Source: Chitiniphilus eburneus (GTDB taxonomy: Bacteria > Pseudomonadota > Gammaproteobacteria > Burkholderiales > Chitinibacteraceae). From it: a stretch of DNA of 64,000 bases. The position numbers and the translations under genes are program-made. The stretch is from assembly GCF_005048205.1 (NCBI RefSeq), contig NZ_SUMF01000003.1:1-64000 (forward strand). The letters run 5' to 3'. The notes beneath the pieces are model-generated. The model saw nothing but the letters and a program-made list of their open reading frames with translations, did no database searches and had not been told where the DNA came from. Below, in pieces: positions 18,336 through 27,135 of the stretch (within the stretch, counting starts at the first letter, position 1; the number at the start of each line of letters is the position of its first letter).

Positions 18336-18481
18336 GCAATTCAGGATGTGCGGTATCAACTGGGGGGTGAGCGCGTCTCTGTTGTTGGCTGGCTGACAGC
18401 CTTGCTTTGGATACTGGTCGATAGCTGCCGGCGGCCCATGGCCCGCACGACGGTATCGACACCTATCTGGAGAGCATCGGC

Positions 18482-19117
18482 ATGAAAAAGCTATTTGAAG
18501 GCGCCCAGCGCTTTCGCACCCACACCCATCCTTATCGCCACCAGTTGTTCCGCACGCTGGCCCAGGGGCAGCAGCCGGAAGTGCTGTTCATCACCTGCTC
18601 GGATTCGCGCATCGATCCCAACCTGCTGACCCATACCGAGCCGGGCGACCTGTTCGTATTGCGCAATGCGGGGAACATCGTGCCGCCGCACGGCAGTGGC
18701 GGTTGCGGTGAACAGGCCACCATCGATTACGCGGTGATGGCGCTGGGCGTGGCGCATATCGTGGTGTGCGGGCACACCGATTGCGGCGCGATGAAAGCGC
18801 TGTTCGATCCGGCCAGCCTGGAGGGCCTGCCGACGGTGGGGCGCTGGCTGGCCTATGCCGAGGCCACGCGTTCGGTGGTGCACTGCATGTGTCATGAACT
18901 ACCCGCCACCGAGCAACTGGAGGAGGCGGTGCGCCAGAACGTGCGCGTCCAGCTCAACCACTTGCGCACCATTCCCTCGGTCAATGCGCGACTGGCGCAG
19001 GGCCGGTTGCAACTGCACGGCTGGGTTTACGACATTGCCCGGGGCGACGTGCTGGTGCTGGATGAAGCGAGCGGGTTGTTTTCGTCGCTGGCGTCGCTGG
19101 AACTGGAAACGGCCTGA
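18482..19117 (+). CDS. Beta-class carbonic anhydrase
   Basis: Interconverts CO2 and bicarbonate. The 211-residue protein carries the beta-class zinc ligands Cys39 (ITCSDSRIDP, with the Asp41/Arg43 dyad), His98 and Cys101 (VVCGHTDCGAM). The block GDLFVLRNAGNIVPPHG is also typical. The stop codon lies 14 nt before a SulP-family transporter, so the two are co-transcribed. SulP proteins with associated carbonic anhydrases often move bicarbonate, which makes a bicarbonate uptake/hydration pair likely. No signal peptide is seen, so the enzyme is cytosolic. Confidence 0.96.
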   Translation: MKKLFEGAQRFRTHTHPYRHQLFRTLAQGQQPEVLFITCSDSRIDPNLLTHTEPGDLFVLRNAGNIVPPHGSGGCGEQATIDYAVMALGVAHIVVCGHTDCGAMKALFDPASLEGLPTVGRWLAYAEATRSVVHCMCHELPATEQLEEAVRQNVRVQLNHLRTIPSVNARLAQGRLQLHGWVYDIARGDVLVLDEASGLFSSLASLELETA

Positions 19118-19131
19118 ACGGGGTGCCCGAC

Positions 19132-20766
19132 ATGAAAAATACGATAGAAGCCGCATTGCCGGCCGACGACCTTGCCGGCCTGAGCGCGGCGGGACGTGGC
19201 CACTGGCTGGAGAACCTGCTGGGCTGGCGGCGCCACGCCGCCGCCGACCTGCTGGCGTCGGTGGTGGTGTTCCTGGTGGCGCTGCCGTTATGCATGGGGA
19301 TCGCCATCGCATCGGGCGTGCCACCCGCGCTGGGCATCATCACCGGCATCGTCGGCGGGCTGGTGGTCGGCTTTTTTGCCGGTTCGCCGCTGCTGGTCAG
19401 TGGCCCGGCCGCTGGCCTGGCGGTGATCAACTGGGAACTGGTGCAACGGCATGGCCTGATCGCGCTCGGCCCGGTAGTGCTGATGGCGGGGTTGTTGCAG
19501 ATGGCGGCCGGCTCGTTCCGCCTGGGCCAGTGGTTCCGCGCCGTATCGCCGGCGGTGATCCACGGCATGCTGGCGGGCATCGGCGTATCGATCGTCGGCG
19601 CCCAGCTTTTCATCATGCTGGATCTCAAGCCGGTGGGAAACGGCCTGGCCAATCTGCTGCATTTTCCCGATGCACTGGTCGCGATGGGGGCCGACCTGGC
19701 GGCACCGCGCGCTTCCGGTTCGGCGCATCTGGCGGGATTGGTGGGCCTGGTCACCATCGGCCTGATGCTGGCGTGGGGCAAGTACGCACCGGCTTCGATG
19801 CGGCTGGTGCCGGCGCCGCTGGTTGCGGTGGTGGGCGGCGCCTTGCTGGCGATGGCGCTGAACCTGCCTATCCGCTACGTCGATGTGCCGTCCAACCTGC
19901 TCGAAGGCGTGCAGCTCACCACCATCGATTCGCTGCGCGGTGCGTTCGACGGAACGCTGTTGATGGCGGCGGTGGCCATTGCCTTCATTGCCAGTGCGGA
20001 GACGCTGCTGTCGGCCGTGGCGGTGGACAAGCTGCACAATGGGCCGCGTACGCGCTATTCGCGGGAATTGTTCGCCCAGGGGGTCGGCAACACCTTGTGC
20101 GGCCTGCTGGGCGCGTTGCCCATGACCGGGGTGATCGCCCGATCCAGCGCCAACGTCCAGGCCGGCGCCCGCTCGCGGGGCTCCACCATCCTGCATGGTG
20201 GCTGGTTGCTGCTGTTCGTTTCGCTGCTGCCGTTCGTGTTGCGGCAGGTACCGGTGGCCAGCCTGGCGGCGGTGCTGGTGGTGATCGGCTGCAAGCTGAT
20301 CAACCCGCGCGACATCGTGAAGCTGGCGCATTTCGGCAAGATCGAGCTGGGCATCTACCTGATCACCCTGGCGGCCATCGTCGCCAGCGACCTGCTGGAC
20401 GGGGTGATGCTGGGGATCGGGCTGGCGTTCGCCAAGCTGCTTTACGACCTGCTGCACCTCGAAACCACGCTGTTGACGGCGACGCCACAGCGCAGCGCGA
20501 TGCTGACCCTGAAAGGGACCGCGACCTTTGTCCGCCTGCCCAAGCTGGCGGCAGCGCTGGAGAAGGTGCCGCACGACGTGACGCTGCACGTGAACATCCG
20601 CGACCTGAGCTACATCGATCCGGCCTGCCTGGAACTGCTGGAGGATTGGGGCGAGCGGCATCGAGCCACCGGCGGCACGGTGGTGCTCGAATGGGAAACC
20701 CTGGTAGCCAAGTACCGGCGGCGCGACCGCCATACCCGGCAGGCTGTCGAGCCCGCGGGCGGCTGA
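19132..20766 (+). CDS. SulP/SLC26-family anion transporter with STAS domain
   Basis: A 544-residue inner-membrane transporter. It has about 12 hydrophobic segments from residue 45 to 435, with SulP features such as GIAIASGVPPALGIITGIVGG, GPAAGLAVI and SAETLLSAVAVDKL. The C-terminal cytoplasmic STAS domain (about 450-535) contains LHVNIRDLSYIDPACLELL. GGGG lies about nine bases ahead of the ATG at 19132; a GTG three codons upstream (19123) is an alternative. Linkage with a carbonic anhydrase points to bicarbonate as substrate rather than sulfate, by analogy with known SulP-carbonic anhydrase fusions. The substrate remains an inference. Confidence 0.9.
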   Translation: MKNTIEAALPADDLAGLSAAGRGHWLENLLGWRRHAAADLLASVVVFLVALPLCMGIAIASGVPPALGIITGIVGGLVVGFFAGSPLLVSGPAAGLAVINWELVQRHGLIALGPVVLMAGLLQMAAGSFRLGQWFRAVSPAVIHGMLAGIGVSIVGAQLFIMLDLKPVGNGLANLLHFPDALVAMGADLAAPRASGSAHLAGLVGLVTIGLMLAWGKYAPASMRLVPAPLVAVVGGALLAMALNLPIRYVDVPSNLLEGVQLTTIDSLRGAFDGTLLMAAVAIAFIASAETLLSAVAVDKLHNGPRTRYSRELFAQGVGNTLCGLLGALPMTGVIARSSANVQAGARSRGSTILHGGWLLLFVSLLPFVLRQVPVASLAAVLVVIGCKLINPRDIVKLAHFGKIELGIYLITLAAIVASDLLDGVMLGIGLAFAKLLYDLLHLETTLLTATPQRSAMLTLKGTATFVRLPKLAAALEKVPHDVTLHVNIRDLSYIDPACLELLEDWGERHRATGGTVVLEWETLVAKYRRRDRHTRQAVEPAGG

Positions 20767-20808
20767 GCGGGGCGCGGCCCGCCGCCGCGACAACGATTGA
20801 TCGTTACT

Positions 20809-20834
20809 GGCGCGGCGTGGTCCGCGCCTTTTTT
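20809..20834 (+). terminator. Terminator after the SulP gene
   Basis: A 7-bp stem GGCGCGG/CCGCGCC is followed by six T (20829-20834). It overlaps the stop codon of the convergent VanZ-like gene. Confidence 0.85.
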
Positions 20835-21177
20835 ATCTGCGCAGCGCCTGGGCCAGCCGCAGCAGCACGACGCCGAGCAGCGCGCCCAGCGCATTGGCCA
20901 GCATGTCGCGCAGATCGAAACTGCGGTAGGGCACGAAATACTGTGCACACTCCACGGCCACACCCATCAGCGTCGCGCCCAGCCAGGCGCGCCACATCCG
21001 CGACGGAAACGCCGCCAGTGCCAGTGCGGCCAGCACGCCGTAGCCCAGGAAATGCTGGATCTTGTCACCGTTGTCCACCGGTGGCGCGGATAGCGGTATC
21101 AGCGAGCCGACCCAGATGGCGGTGGCCCAGAGCAATAGCAACGTCAGCGCGAAACGGCGGGGAAACAGGTAGGGCAT
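20833..21177 (-). CDS. VanZ-like family membrane protein
   Basis: A 114-residue integral membrane protein with four predicted hydrophobic segments. The VanZ-like family motif DNGDKIQHFLGYGVLAAL follows the first loop, and the second conserved part is AQYFVPYRSFDLRDMLANALGALLG. The function of stand-alone VanZ-like proteins is not settled. I start at MPYLFPRR (21177), because the 22 residues upstream in the same frame are not typical; the start is uncertain as no clear ribosome-binding site exists. It ends inside the SulP terminator, tail to tail with that gene. Confidence 0.85.
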   Translation of the reverse strand: MPYLFPRRFALTLLLLWATAIWVGSLIPLSAPPVDNGDKIQHFLGYGVLAALALAAFPSRMWRAWLGATLMGVAVECAQYFVPYRSFDLRDMLANALGALLGVVLLRLAQALRR

Positions 21178-21304
21178 TGGAGCTGGAAGGGAAATGACGG
21201 CACACGAAAAAGCCGGAAGGCGGCTTGCTTCAAAGCGATGCAACAGCAGAAAAGACTCATCGATGATTGCAGATGCCCCCTGAGCGAAGCGAAGCCCCCT
21301 CGCT

Positions 21305-21460
21305 GCGGCGAGGGCGGGGGGAGTGGGATCGATCAGGAAGCGCCGTTGCTAGCATGCCAGAAATGACTCGCACCTGGTTTTACCAGGGGCTTGCATTCGG
21401 TAGCCTGGGGGGGACGCAAACAGAGAAACCAAGGCGCGGCGGCGAGGGCGGGGGGAGTGG
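21305..21460. repeat. Pair of G-rich 22-bp direct repeats
   Basis: The 22-bp repeat beginning GCGGCGAGGGCGGGGG is present at 21305-21326 and exactly again at 21439-21460, each followed by a near-identical ATCGAT/GTCGAT. They lie in the 393-bp gap between the VanZ-like gene and trxB, which has no gene. Between them is a short hairpin CCTGGT-TTT-ACCAGG near 21378-21393. Confidence 0.65.
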
Positions 21461-21502
21461 AGTCGATTAAGGGAGGGCCGACCTGGCAAACCAGCCCTGA
21501 TG

Positions 21503-21525
21503 AGCCCCCGGCTTGGCCGGGGGCT
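21503..21525 (-). terminator. Hairpin downstream of trxB
   Basis: A perfect 10-bp stem AGCCCCCGGC/GCCGGGGGCT lies 46 nt beyond the trxB stop. There is no U-run, so it is a weak terminator candidate. Confidence 0.45.
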
Positions 21526-21570
21526 TGCTTCATCTGATCGACTACGGTTGTCTGCAAGCCCCCTAGGCCC

Positions 21571-22536
<966 letters not shown>

Positions 22537-22672
22537 TTAGAAGCAATGCGCAAAGGCGCATAGTGTAAAACGTTGGTTATCGAGTTATCCAATCGGAAAA
22601 GGCTATCGGCGCGATTGGCGCAAGGCGGGGCGGCCGCCCGGAAGGACGGCGCATCGCTACCGGGCCCGAAGA

Positions 22673-23056
22673 TCAGCCCTTGAGCCACACCACGCTGCGT
22701 ATCCCCGCCCAGGTCAGGGCGAGTGAGCCGGCGACGTGTGCGACGATGCCGCCAATCGCCCAGAGCGGCTGTTGGCGCAGGGCCAGCGTGGTGATCTCGG
22801 CTGAGAAGGTGGAGAACGTGGTCAGCCCGCCGAGAAAGCCGGTGGTGACGAACAGGCGCATTTCGGGCGAGACGGTCTGCCACAGGCTGAATGCGCCCAG
22901 CGCGATGCCCATCAGGTAGCCGCCGATCCAGTTCGCGGTCAGCGTGCCCAGCGGCAGCGACGGTACGATGGGATTCATCAGGACCGACAGGCCCCAGCGT
23001 GCCCAGGCGCCGAGGGCGGCGCCGAGACCGATCAACAGGAAGGCGAGGGGATTCAT
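22673..23056 (-). CDS. crcB: CrcB/Fluc fluoride channel
   Basis: A small dual-topology fluoride exporter of 127 residues with four membrane segments. Family signatures are GAALGAWARWGLS, GTLTANWIGGYLMG and TGFLGGLTTFSTFSAE, the last with the Phe/Thr residues that line the fluoride path. The -10 box TATAAT on the minus strand at 23092-23097 puts transcription start about 30 nt before the ATG, which leaves no room for the fluoride riboswitch often found ahead of crcB. The gene diverges from the MCE cassette. Confidence 0.96.
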   Translation of the reverse strand: MNPLAFLLIGLGAALGAWARWGLSVLMNPIVPSLPLGTLTANWIGGYLMGIALGAFSLWQTVSPEMRLFVTTGFLGGLTTFSTFSAEITTLALRQQPLWAIGGIVAHVAGSLALTWAGIRSVVWLKG

Positions 23057-23091
23057 GGCCGCGTGACACGTGACAAGAAGGGATCGCGACG

Positions 23092-23097
23092 ATTATA
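23092..23097 (-). promoter_or_regulatory. -10 box of crcB
   Basis: TATAAT on the minus strand, about 36 nt upstream of the crcB ATG. No good -35 is visible. A palindromic GTGACACGTGAC-like stretch (23063-23074) lies between it and the gene. For the divergent MCE cassette, TATAGT at 23109-23114 is a weaker candidate. Confidence 0.45.
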
Positions 23098-23140
23098 AGC
23101 GTGCTTTGCTATAGTCGGCCGGTTACCTTGCCGATTCCCC

Positions 23141-23833
23141 ATGCGCTTCCTTCTGCCTGTCATCTCCTCTCTGTTCGAGTTGCGCCGCCCGCCGGTGCGG
23201 CGCGTGCTGCTCAAGCAGATCTACTTCACCGGCAACGAGGCCGCGTGGATCATGCTGCTGATCGGCTTTGCCCTGGGCGGCATCGTGGTCAGCCAGTTGC
23301 ACGATCAATACGGGCAAAGTCGGGAGGCCGCGATGCGCCTGCTGGCGGCATTGAGTTTCCGCGAGCTGACGCCGCTGATGGTGGGGCTGGTGCTGATCGC
23401 CCGGTCGTCGTCGGCCGTGGCCAGCGAACTGGCCAGCATGCGGGTGCACGGCGAGCTGCGCAGCCTGATGCGCTACGGTATCGATCCCGTCGGTTACCTG
23501 GTGCTGCCGCGCGTGTTGGGGATGACGCTGGCCGCCACGCTGCTGGGTTTTTTGCTGGCGTTGTCGGCGCAACTGGGCGGCGCGTTCTTCGTGTCGGGCG
23601 TGGACGCCACCTATCAATTGTTCCAGATGGACCGGATCGTTACGCCGGCGATGGTCGGCATCTGTCTGGGCAAATCGGCCTTGTTCGGCTTTGCCGCCTC
23701 TACCCTGGCATGCGTGGTGGGGCTGCGCGCCAAGGCTTACGTCACCGAGATTCCCAAGGCATCGTCGCGCGCAGTGGTGCGCGGGCTGGTGCTGGTGTTC
23801 CTGCTGGACCTGATCTGGGCGGTGATGTCATGA
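23141..23833 (+). CDS. MlaE-family ABC permease of an MCE lipid-transport cassette
   Basis: A 230-residue inner-membrane permease of the MlaE/YrbE type. About five hydrophobic segments are visible, with the family stretches GNEAAWIMLLIGFALGGIV, ARSSSAVASELASMRVHGE and RYGIDPVGYLVLPRVLG. Such permeases pair with an MCE substrate-binding protein and an ATPase to move phospholipids across the periplasm. Its stop overlaps the next gene's start (ATGA), so tight coupling is expected. The following gene occupies the ATPase place but lacks ATPase motifs. It is slightly shorter than E. coli MlaE. Confidence 0.92.
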   Translation: MRFLLPVISSLFELRRPPVRRVLLKQIYFTGNEAAWIMLLIGFALGGIVVSQLHDQYGQSREAAMRLLAALSFRELTPLMVGLVLIARSSSAVASELASMRVHGELRSLMRYGIDPVGYLVLPRVLGMTLAATLLGFLLALSAQLGGAFFVSGVDATYQLFQMDRIVTPAMVGICLGKSALFGFAASTLACVVGLRAKAYVTEIPKASSRAVVRGLVLVFLLDLIWAVMS

Positions 23834-24435
23834 GCGATACCTCGTTCACGCTGGCGCTCGATCCGCCGCTCGAAGTCCGGCTGGGCGAGCATTACTGGCT
23901 GGTCGAGCACGACGAAATCCGGCGCGATAACTGGCTGGATACGCTGGCGCGCGCCGCGCTGGCGATCTGGCCCGGGCACGTTGCCAGCCTGGACGGCACC
24001 GGCGGGCTGGTGAACAACCTCCGGGTCTGGGAAAACCTCATCCTGCCCGCGTGGTACCATCACGCCGAGCCCTTGCCGGCACTGGAAGACAGCCTGCTGG
24101 CGCTGTTCGCGGAGGTGGGCATCGAGCCGGACGGCGCGGTGGGCATCTGCCAGAGCCTGCCCTCCGCACTGGGGCGCGAGTATCGGCAGGAACTGGCGCT
24201 GCTGCGCGCCGCGCTGACCAGGCCGTTCTGTCTGATCATCGACGGTGACTGGTATACCTTCCTGGCCTACGGTCGGGGCCTGGCCTGCCGCGCGCTGTTC
24301 GATCGCCTCGCGGCGCAGGCGGTCATTTTTGTCGTCGCCGCCTACCCGCCGCCGTCCACCGGCTTCCAGCGGCTGGAAGTGGTGGATGCTTCGCAACTCA
24401 TCGTATCGGGCACCCATGAAGCTACTCAGGGATAG
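23830..24435 (+). CDS. Degenerate ABC ATPase-like subunit of the MCE cassette
   Basis: A 201-residue protein whose pattern matches an MlaF-type nucleotide-binding domain with every catalytic motif lost. The strand LEVRLGEHYWLVE aligns with the stretch before Walker A, but the P-loop is replaced by HDEIRRDNWLDT (about 27-38). LRVWENLILPAWYHH (64-78) matches the region after the Q-loop. LPSALGREYRQELALLRAAL (110-129) stands where LSGG...RVALARAL should be. CLIIDGD (134-140) replaces Walker B DEP, and the H-loop His is absent (VVAAYPP). It overlaps the permease by four bases and the MCE gene by 20. Ordinary codon use and intact frame argue against a decayed gene. Its role, structural or regulatory, is unknown. 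Confidence 0.75.
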   Translation: MSDTSFTLALDPPLEVRLGEHYWLVEHDEIRRDNWLDTLARAALAIWPGHVASLDGTGGLVNNLRVWENLILPAWYHHAEPLPALEDSLLALFAEVGIEPDGAVGICQSLPSALGREYRQELALLRAALTRPFCLIIDGDWYTFLAYGRGLACRALFDRLAAQAVIFVVAAYPPPSTGFQRLEVVDASQLIVSGTHEATQG

Positions 24436-25384
24436 CGATCCGCGTTTCCAATGGCTGAGCTGGCGCGTGGGCGCCTTCGTCGGCAGCGCGGTGATGTTGG
24501 TCTTGATCGTCATCGGCCTGCTGGGCCTGAAGCAGGGCTATTTCGTTCCCAAGAGCCGCCTGCATTTCGTCGCCGAAAACGGTGCCGGCATGGTGGCGGG
24601 CATGCAGATCCGGCTGTCCGGCTTCAAGATCGGCGTGGTCGACAGCGTGGCGCTGAACGATCAGGCCAAGGTGGATGTCGAGCTGCTGGTGGAAGAACGC
24701 TACATGAAGTGGATCAAGCCCGACTCCACTGCCTTGCTGCAGCAGGAAGGGCTGCTGGGCGACAACTTCATCGAAATCGCCGGCGGCAGCCCGAACGCCA
24801 AGCCGGTGGACGACGGCGCCACGCTGACCTTCGCGCCGTCGCTGGGGCTGTCGGAAATCGCGCTCGATCTGCGCCAGCGCGCCATTCCCATCATCGATTC
24901 CGTCCAGGGCACGCTGGATTACCTGAACGATCCGCAGGGCGATCTGCGCGGCACGGTGGCCAATGTGCGCAAGCTGACCGAGGAGTTGCATGCCACCCGT
25001 GCCGCCGTGGACAAACTGTTGCAGAACCTGGATCGCGTCACCGGCGAGCAGGTGCCGCAGGTGATGGCACGCACCGAAGCCACGATGGCGCGTGCCGAAC
25101 GGATCGCTGGAGAGCTGGAGGTCCGCCTGCCGAGCGTGATGGATAAACTCGACGGCACGCTGGCACAGGCGCAGGGCGCCGCCAGCGAGGCCAACGCGGC
25201 GGCTGGAACGGTGCGCCGCGCGCTGGACGAAGCCGCCCCGCGGCTGCCATCGCTGGTGCGCAATGCCGACGATCTGGTCAGTGGCGGGCGGGATGCGCTC
25301 GACGGCGCCAGCCGTTCCTGGCCGCTCAAGCTGTGGATGACGGCGCCGGAAGCCACGGCCCCCGTCGCCCCGAGCCGGGAGTAG
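24416..25384 (+). CDS. MlaD-like MCE-domain substrate-binding protein
   Basis: A 322-residue protein anchored by one N-terminal membrane helix (about 20-40). It has an MCE domain (about 45-125: VAENGAGMVAGMQIRLSGFKIG, then TALLQQEGLLGDNFIEI). A long Ala/Leu-rich helical C-terminal region (about 165-300) predicts coiled coil, as in the longer MCE proteins that form a tunnel or stalk. MCE hexamers carry lipids between membranes. The start overlaps the degenerate ATPase-like gene by 20 bases. The C-terminus is Pro/Ala-rich. No MlaC or MlaB gene follows. Confidence 0.93.
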   Translation: MKLLRDSDPRFQWLSWRVGAFVGSAVMLVLIVIGLLGLKQGYFVPKSRLHFVAENGAGMVAGMQIRLSGFKIGVVDSVALNDQAKVDVELLVEERYMKWIKPDSTALLQQEGLLGDNFIEIAGGSPNAKPVDDGATLTFAPSLGLSEIALDLRQRAIPIIDSVQGTLDYLNDPQGDLRGTVANVRKLTEELHATRAAVDKLLQNLDRVTGEQVPQVMARTEATMARAERIAGELEVRLPSVMDKLDGTLAQAQGAASEANAAAGTVRRALDEAAPRLPSLVRNADDLVSGGRDALDGASRSWPLKLWMTAPEATAPVAPSRE

Positions 25385-25388
25385 ACAA

Positions 25389-26192
25389 TTGATCAGGATG
25401 AAGCACTGGATGGCGGTGCTGGCCATTGGCCTGGTGGCCTGCGCCAGCGAGCCCAAGGTGGAAAAGCCGGTGCGCCTGCAAACGGCCGAGTCGGCAATGC
25501 GTGCCGGCAACAAGGCCTTTGCGGGCGAGCGTTATCGGGATGCGGCGATGTCGTGGCAGGATGCCTTCGATGCTTACCGTAGCATCGACGACTGGGCCGG
25601 GCAGGGCGAGGCCAGGCTGGGCCTGGCCCAGGCTTTCGACCGGCAGGGCGAAGCCGCCGCCGCGCGCAACGTGCTGCTGGGGCTGCCGGAACAGATATTG
25701 TTTCCGCAGCCGCTGCGCGCTAGGGCGGCCTATCAGCTCGCGCTGCTTGCGGCGCGCGACGATGCGACGGGGGCCGCCGAACGTCTGCAACAGGCCCGCA
25801 CGCTATGCGCGGCCCCGTGCGCGCTGGCGCCGCAACTGGACAACCTGGCGGCGCGGCTGGCGCTGCCGACGGCGCCCGCGCAAGCCGAGGCGCTGGCGCG
25901 TGGCGTGCTGGATGGCATGCCGGGCGCGCCCGCGGTCGAGCGCGCGCATGCGGCCAGGCTGATCGCCGAGGCAAGGTTGCTGGCGAACGACGCTCCGACG
26001 GCACGCGATGTCCTGCTGCAAGCCATTGCTCTCGACAAGGAGCAGGGCAATTCGACTTTTCTCGGCGACGATTTCGCGCTGCTGATCAAGGTGGCGCGCG
26101 CGCTGGACGACGCCGCATTGCGGGCGGAGGCCGAGGCGCGTTTCGCCAGCCTGTGCGCGGCGGTTCGCGTTGCCGCGTGCAAGGCGCCTTGA
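25389..26192 (+). CDS. Lipoprotein with TPR-like helices, MCE cassette member
   Basis: A 267-residue lipoprotein of no recognised family. The lipobox LVAC puts the lipidated cysteine at residue 18. The rest is Ala-rich helical with TPR-like periodicity (for example MRAGNKAFAGERYRDAAMSWQDAFDAY). The likely start is TTG at 25389, since GGGAG lies seven bases upstream; an ATG three codons later (25398) is too far from it. It begins four bases after the MCE gene, so it is the last gene of the cassette, where other MCE systems carry an auxiliary outer-membrane lipoprotein. The stop codon overlaps the rpsB -35 box. Confidence 0.8.
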   Translation: MIRMKHWMAVLAIGLVACASEPKVEKPVRLQTAESAMRAGNKAFAGERYRDAAMSWQDAFDAYRSIDDWAGQGEARLGLAQAFDRQGEAAAARNVLLGLPEQILFPQPLRARAAYQLALLAARDDATGAAERLQQARTLCAAPCALAPQLDNLAARLALPTAPAQAEALARGVLDGMPGAPAVERAHAARLIAEARLLANDAPTARDVLLQAIALDKEQGNSTFLGDDFALLIKVARALDDAALRAEAEARFASLCAAVRVAACKAP

Positions 26193-26218
26193 TGCGCTGC
26201 GCAATCGGGGGCTATAAT
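26189..26218 (+). promoter_or_regulatory. Promoter of rpsB-tsf
   Basis: TTGATG (26189-26194) and TATAAT (26213-26218) are separated by 18 bases, a near-consensus sigma-70 promoter. Its -35 box overlaps the stop codon of the MCE lipoprotein gene. Transcription should begin near 26225, giving a leader of about 105 nt. Confidence 0.75.
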
Positions 26219-26225
26219 CTTGCGC

Positions 26226-26315
26226 TTCCGCGTTTTGCGGAAATCTTCCCGGTCCGCCATTAAGGGTGCCAGGGCGTAGCCCAGGTGTCGCGCGGACGGT
26301 AGGCCATAACCCTTA
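26226..26315 (+). promoter_or_regulatory. rpsB mRNA leader with possible pseudoknot
   Basis: The leader has a hairpin TTCCGC/GCGGAA (26226-26242). Two crossing helices follow: GTCCGC at 26252-26257 with GCGGAC at 26292-26297, and TAAGGGT at 26261-26267 with ACCCTTA at 26309-26315, just before the CGGAG ribosome-binding site. A small GGGC/GCCC stem sits inside. S2 is known to repress its own mRNA in enterobacteria; that this leader does the same is inference. Confidence 0.45.
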
Positions 26316-26331
26316 TCGGAGTTTTTATTCC

Positions 26332-27051
26332 ATGTCGATCAGCATGCGTGAAATGCTCGAGGCCGGTGTTCACTTCGGCCACCAGACCCGTTACTGGCAT
26401 CCGAAGATGGGTCAGTACATCTTCGGTGCGCGCAACAAGATTCACATCATCAACCTCGAAAAGACCCTGCCGATGCTGGAAGACGCGCTGAAGTACGTGC
26501 GTCGCCTGTCGGCCAACAAGGGCACCATCCTGTTCGTCGGCACCAAGCGCCAGGCCCGCGAAATCCTGGCTGAAGAAGCGCAACGCGCCGGCAGCCCGTT
26601 CGTCGACCATCGCTGGCTCGGCGGCATGCTGACCAACTTCAAGACGGTCAAGCAATCGATCAAGCGCCTGGAAGAACAACAGGCCATCCTGGCCGACGAA
26701 AACAGCGGCTACGGCAAGAAGGAACTGCTGACCATCCAGCGCGAAGTCGAGAAGCTCGAGCGCTCGCTGGGCGGCATCAAGGACATGAAGGGTCTGCCGG
26801 ACGCGATCTTCATCATCGACACCGGCTACCAGCACGGTACCGTCGTCGAAGCCAAGAAGCTGGGTATCCCGCTGATCGGCGTGGTCGATACCAACAACGA
26901 CCCGCAAGGCATCGACTACGTGATCCCGGGTAACGACGACTCCAGCCGCGCCATCCGTCTGTACGCGCGCGCCGTGGCTGACGCCGTGCTCGAAGGCCGT
27001 AACCAGGCTGTTCAGGAAATCGTCGAAGCGGCCGCTGCAGCCGAGGCGTAA
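26332..27051 (+). CDS. rpsB: 30S ribosomal protein S2
   Basis: Universal small-subunit protein that joins late and contacts S1. The 239-residue sequence begins [26 protein letters not shown], the family signature, and continues with [20 protein letters not shown] and [14 protein letters not shown]. The C-terminus is acidic and Ala-rich. The ATG at 26332 is the standard start; in-frame codons upstream belong to the leader. It is followed by a hairpin and tsf, the conserved rpsB-tsf pair. Confidence 0.99.
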   Translation: MSISMREMLEAGVHFGHQTRYWHPKMGQYIFGARNKIHIINLEKTLPMLEDALKYVRRLSANKGTILFVGTKRQAREILAEEAQRAGSPFVDHRWLGGMLTNFKTVKQSIKRLEEQQAILADENSGYGKKELLTIQREVEKLERSLGGIKDMKGLPDAIFIIDTGYQHGTVVEAKKLGIPLIGVVDTNNDPQGIDYVIPGNDDSSRAIRLYARAVADAVLEGRNQAVQEIVEAAAAAEA

Positions 27052-27074
27052 TCCTCAAGCCATAGCATTCAGCG

Positions 27075-27100
27075 AAAAGGGGCCTATACAGCCCCTTTTT
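27075..27100 (+). terminator. Partial terminator/attenuator between rpsB and tsf
   Basis: A stem AAAAGGGGC/GCCCCTTTT (27075-27083 and 27091-27099) with a 7-base loop and a T-run. It lies in the short gap between rpsB and tsf, where such a hairpin commonly lowers tsf relative to rpsB. Confidence 0.8.
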
Positions 27101-27135
27101 CGTAACAGTGAACACAACGAATTCAGGAGAACGTC

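Noticed and set aside
23057-23140. Fluoride riboswitch ahead of crcB
   Set aside because: The likely -10 box leaves a leader of only about 30 nt, and the conserved riboswitch elements are absent.
23830-24435. Degenerate ATPase-like gene as a plain pseudogene
   Set aside because: The frame is intact, the start and stop overlap both neighbours, and the flanking secondary-structure pattern is kept; this fits a functional but non-catalytic protein better than decay.
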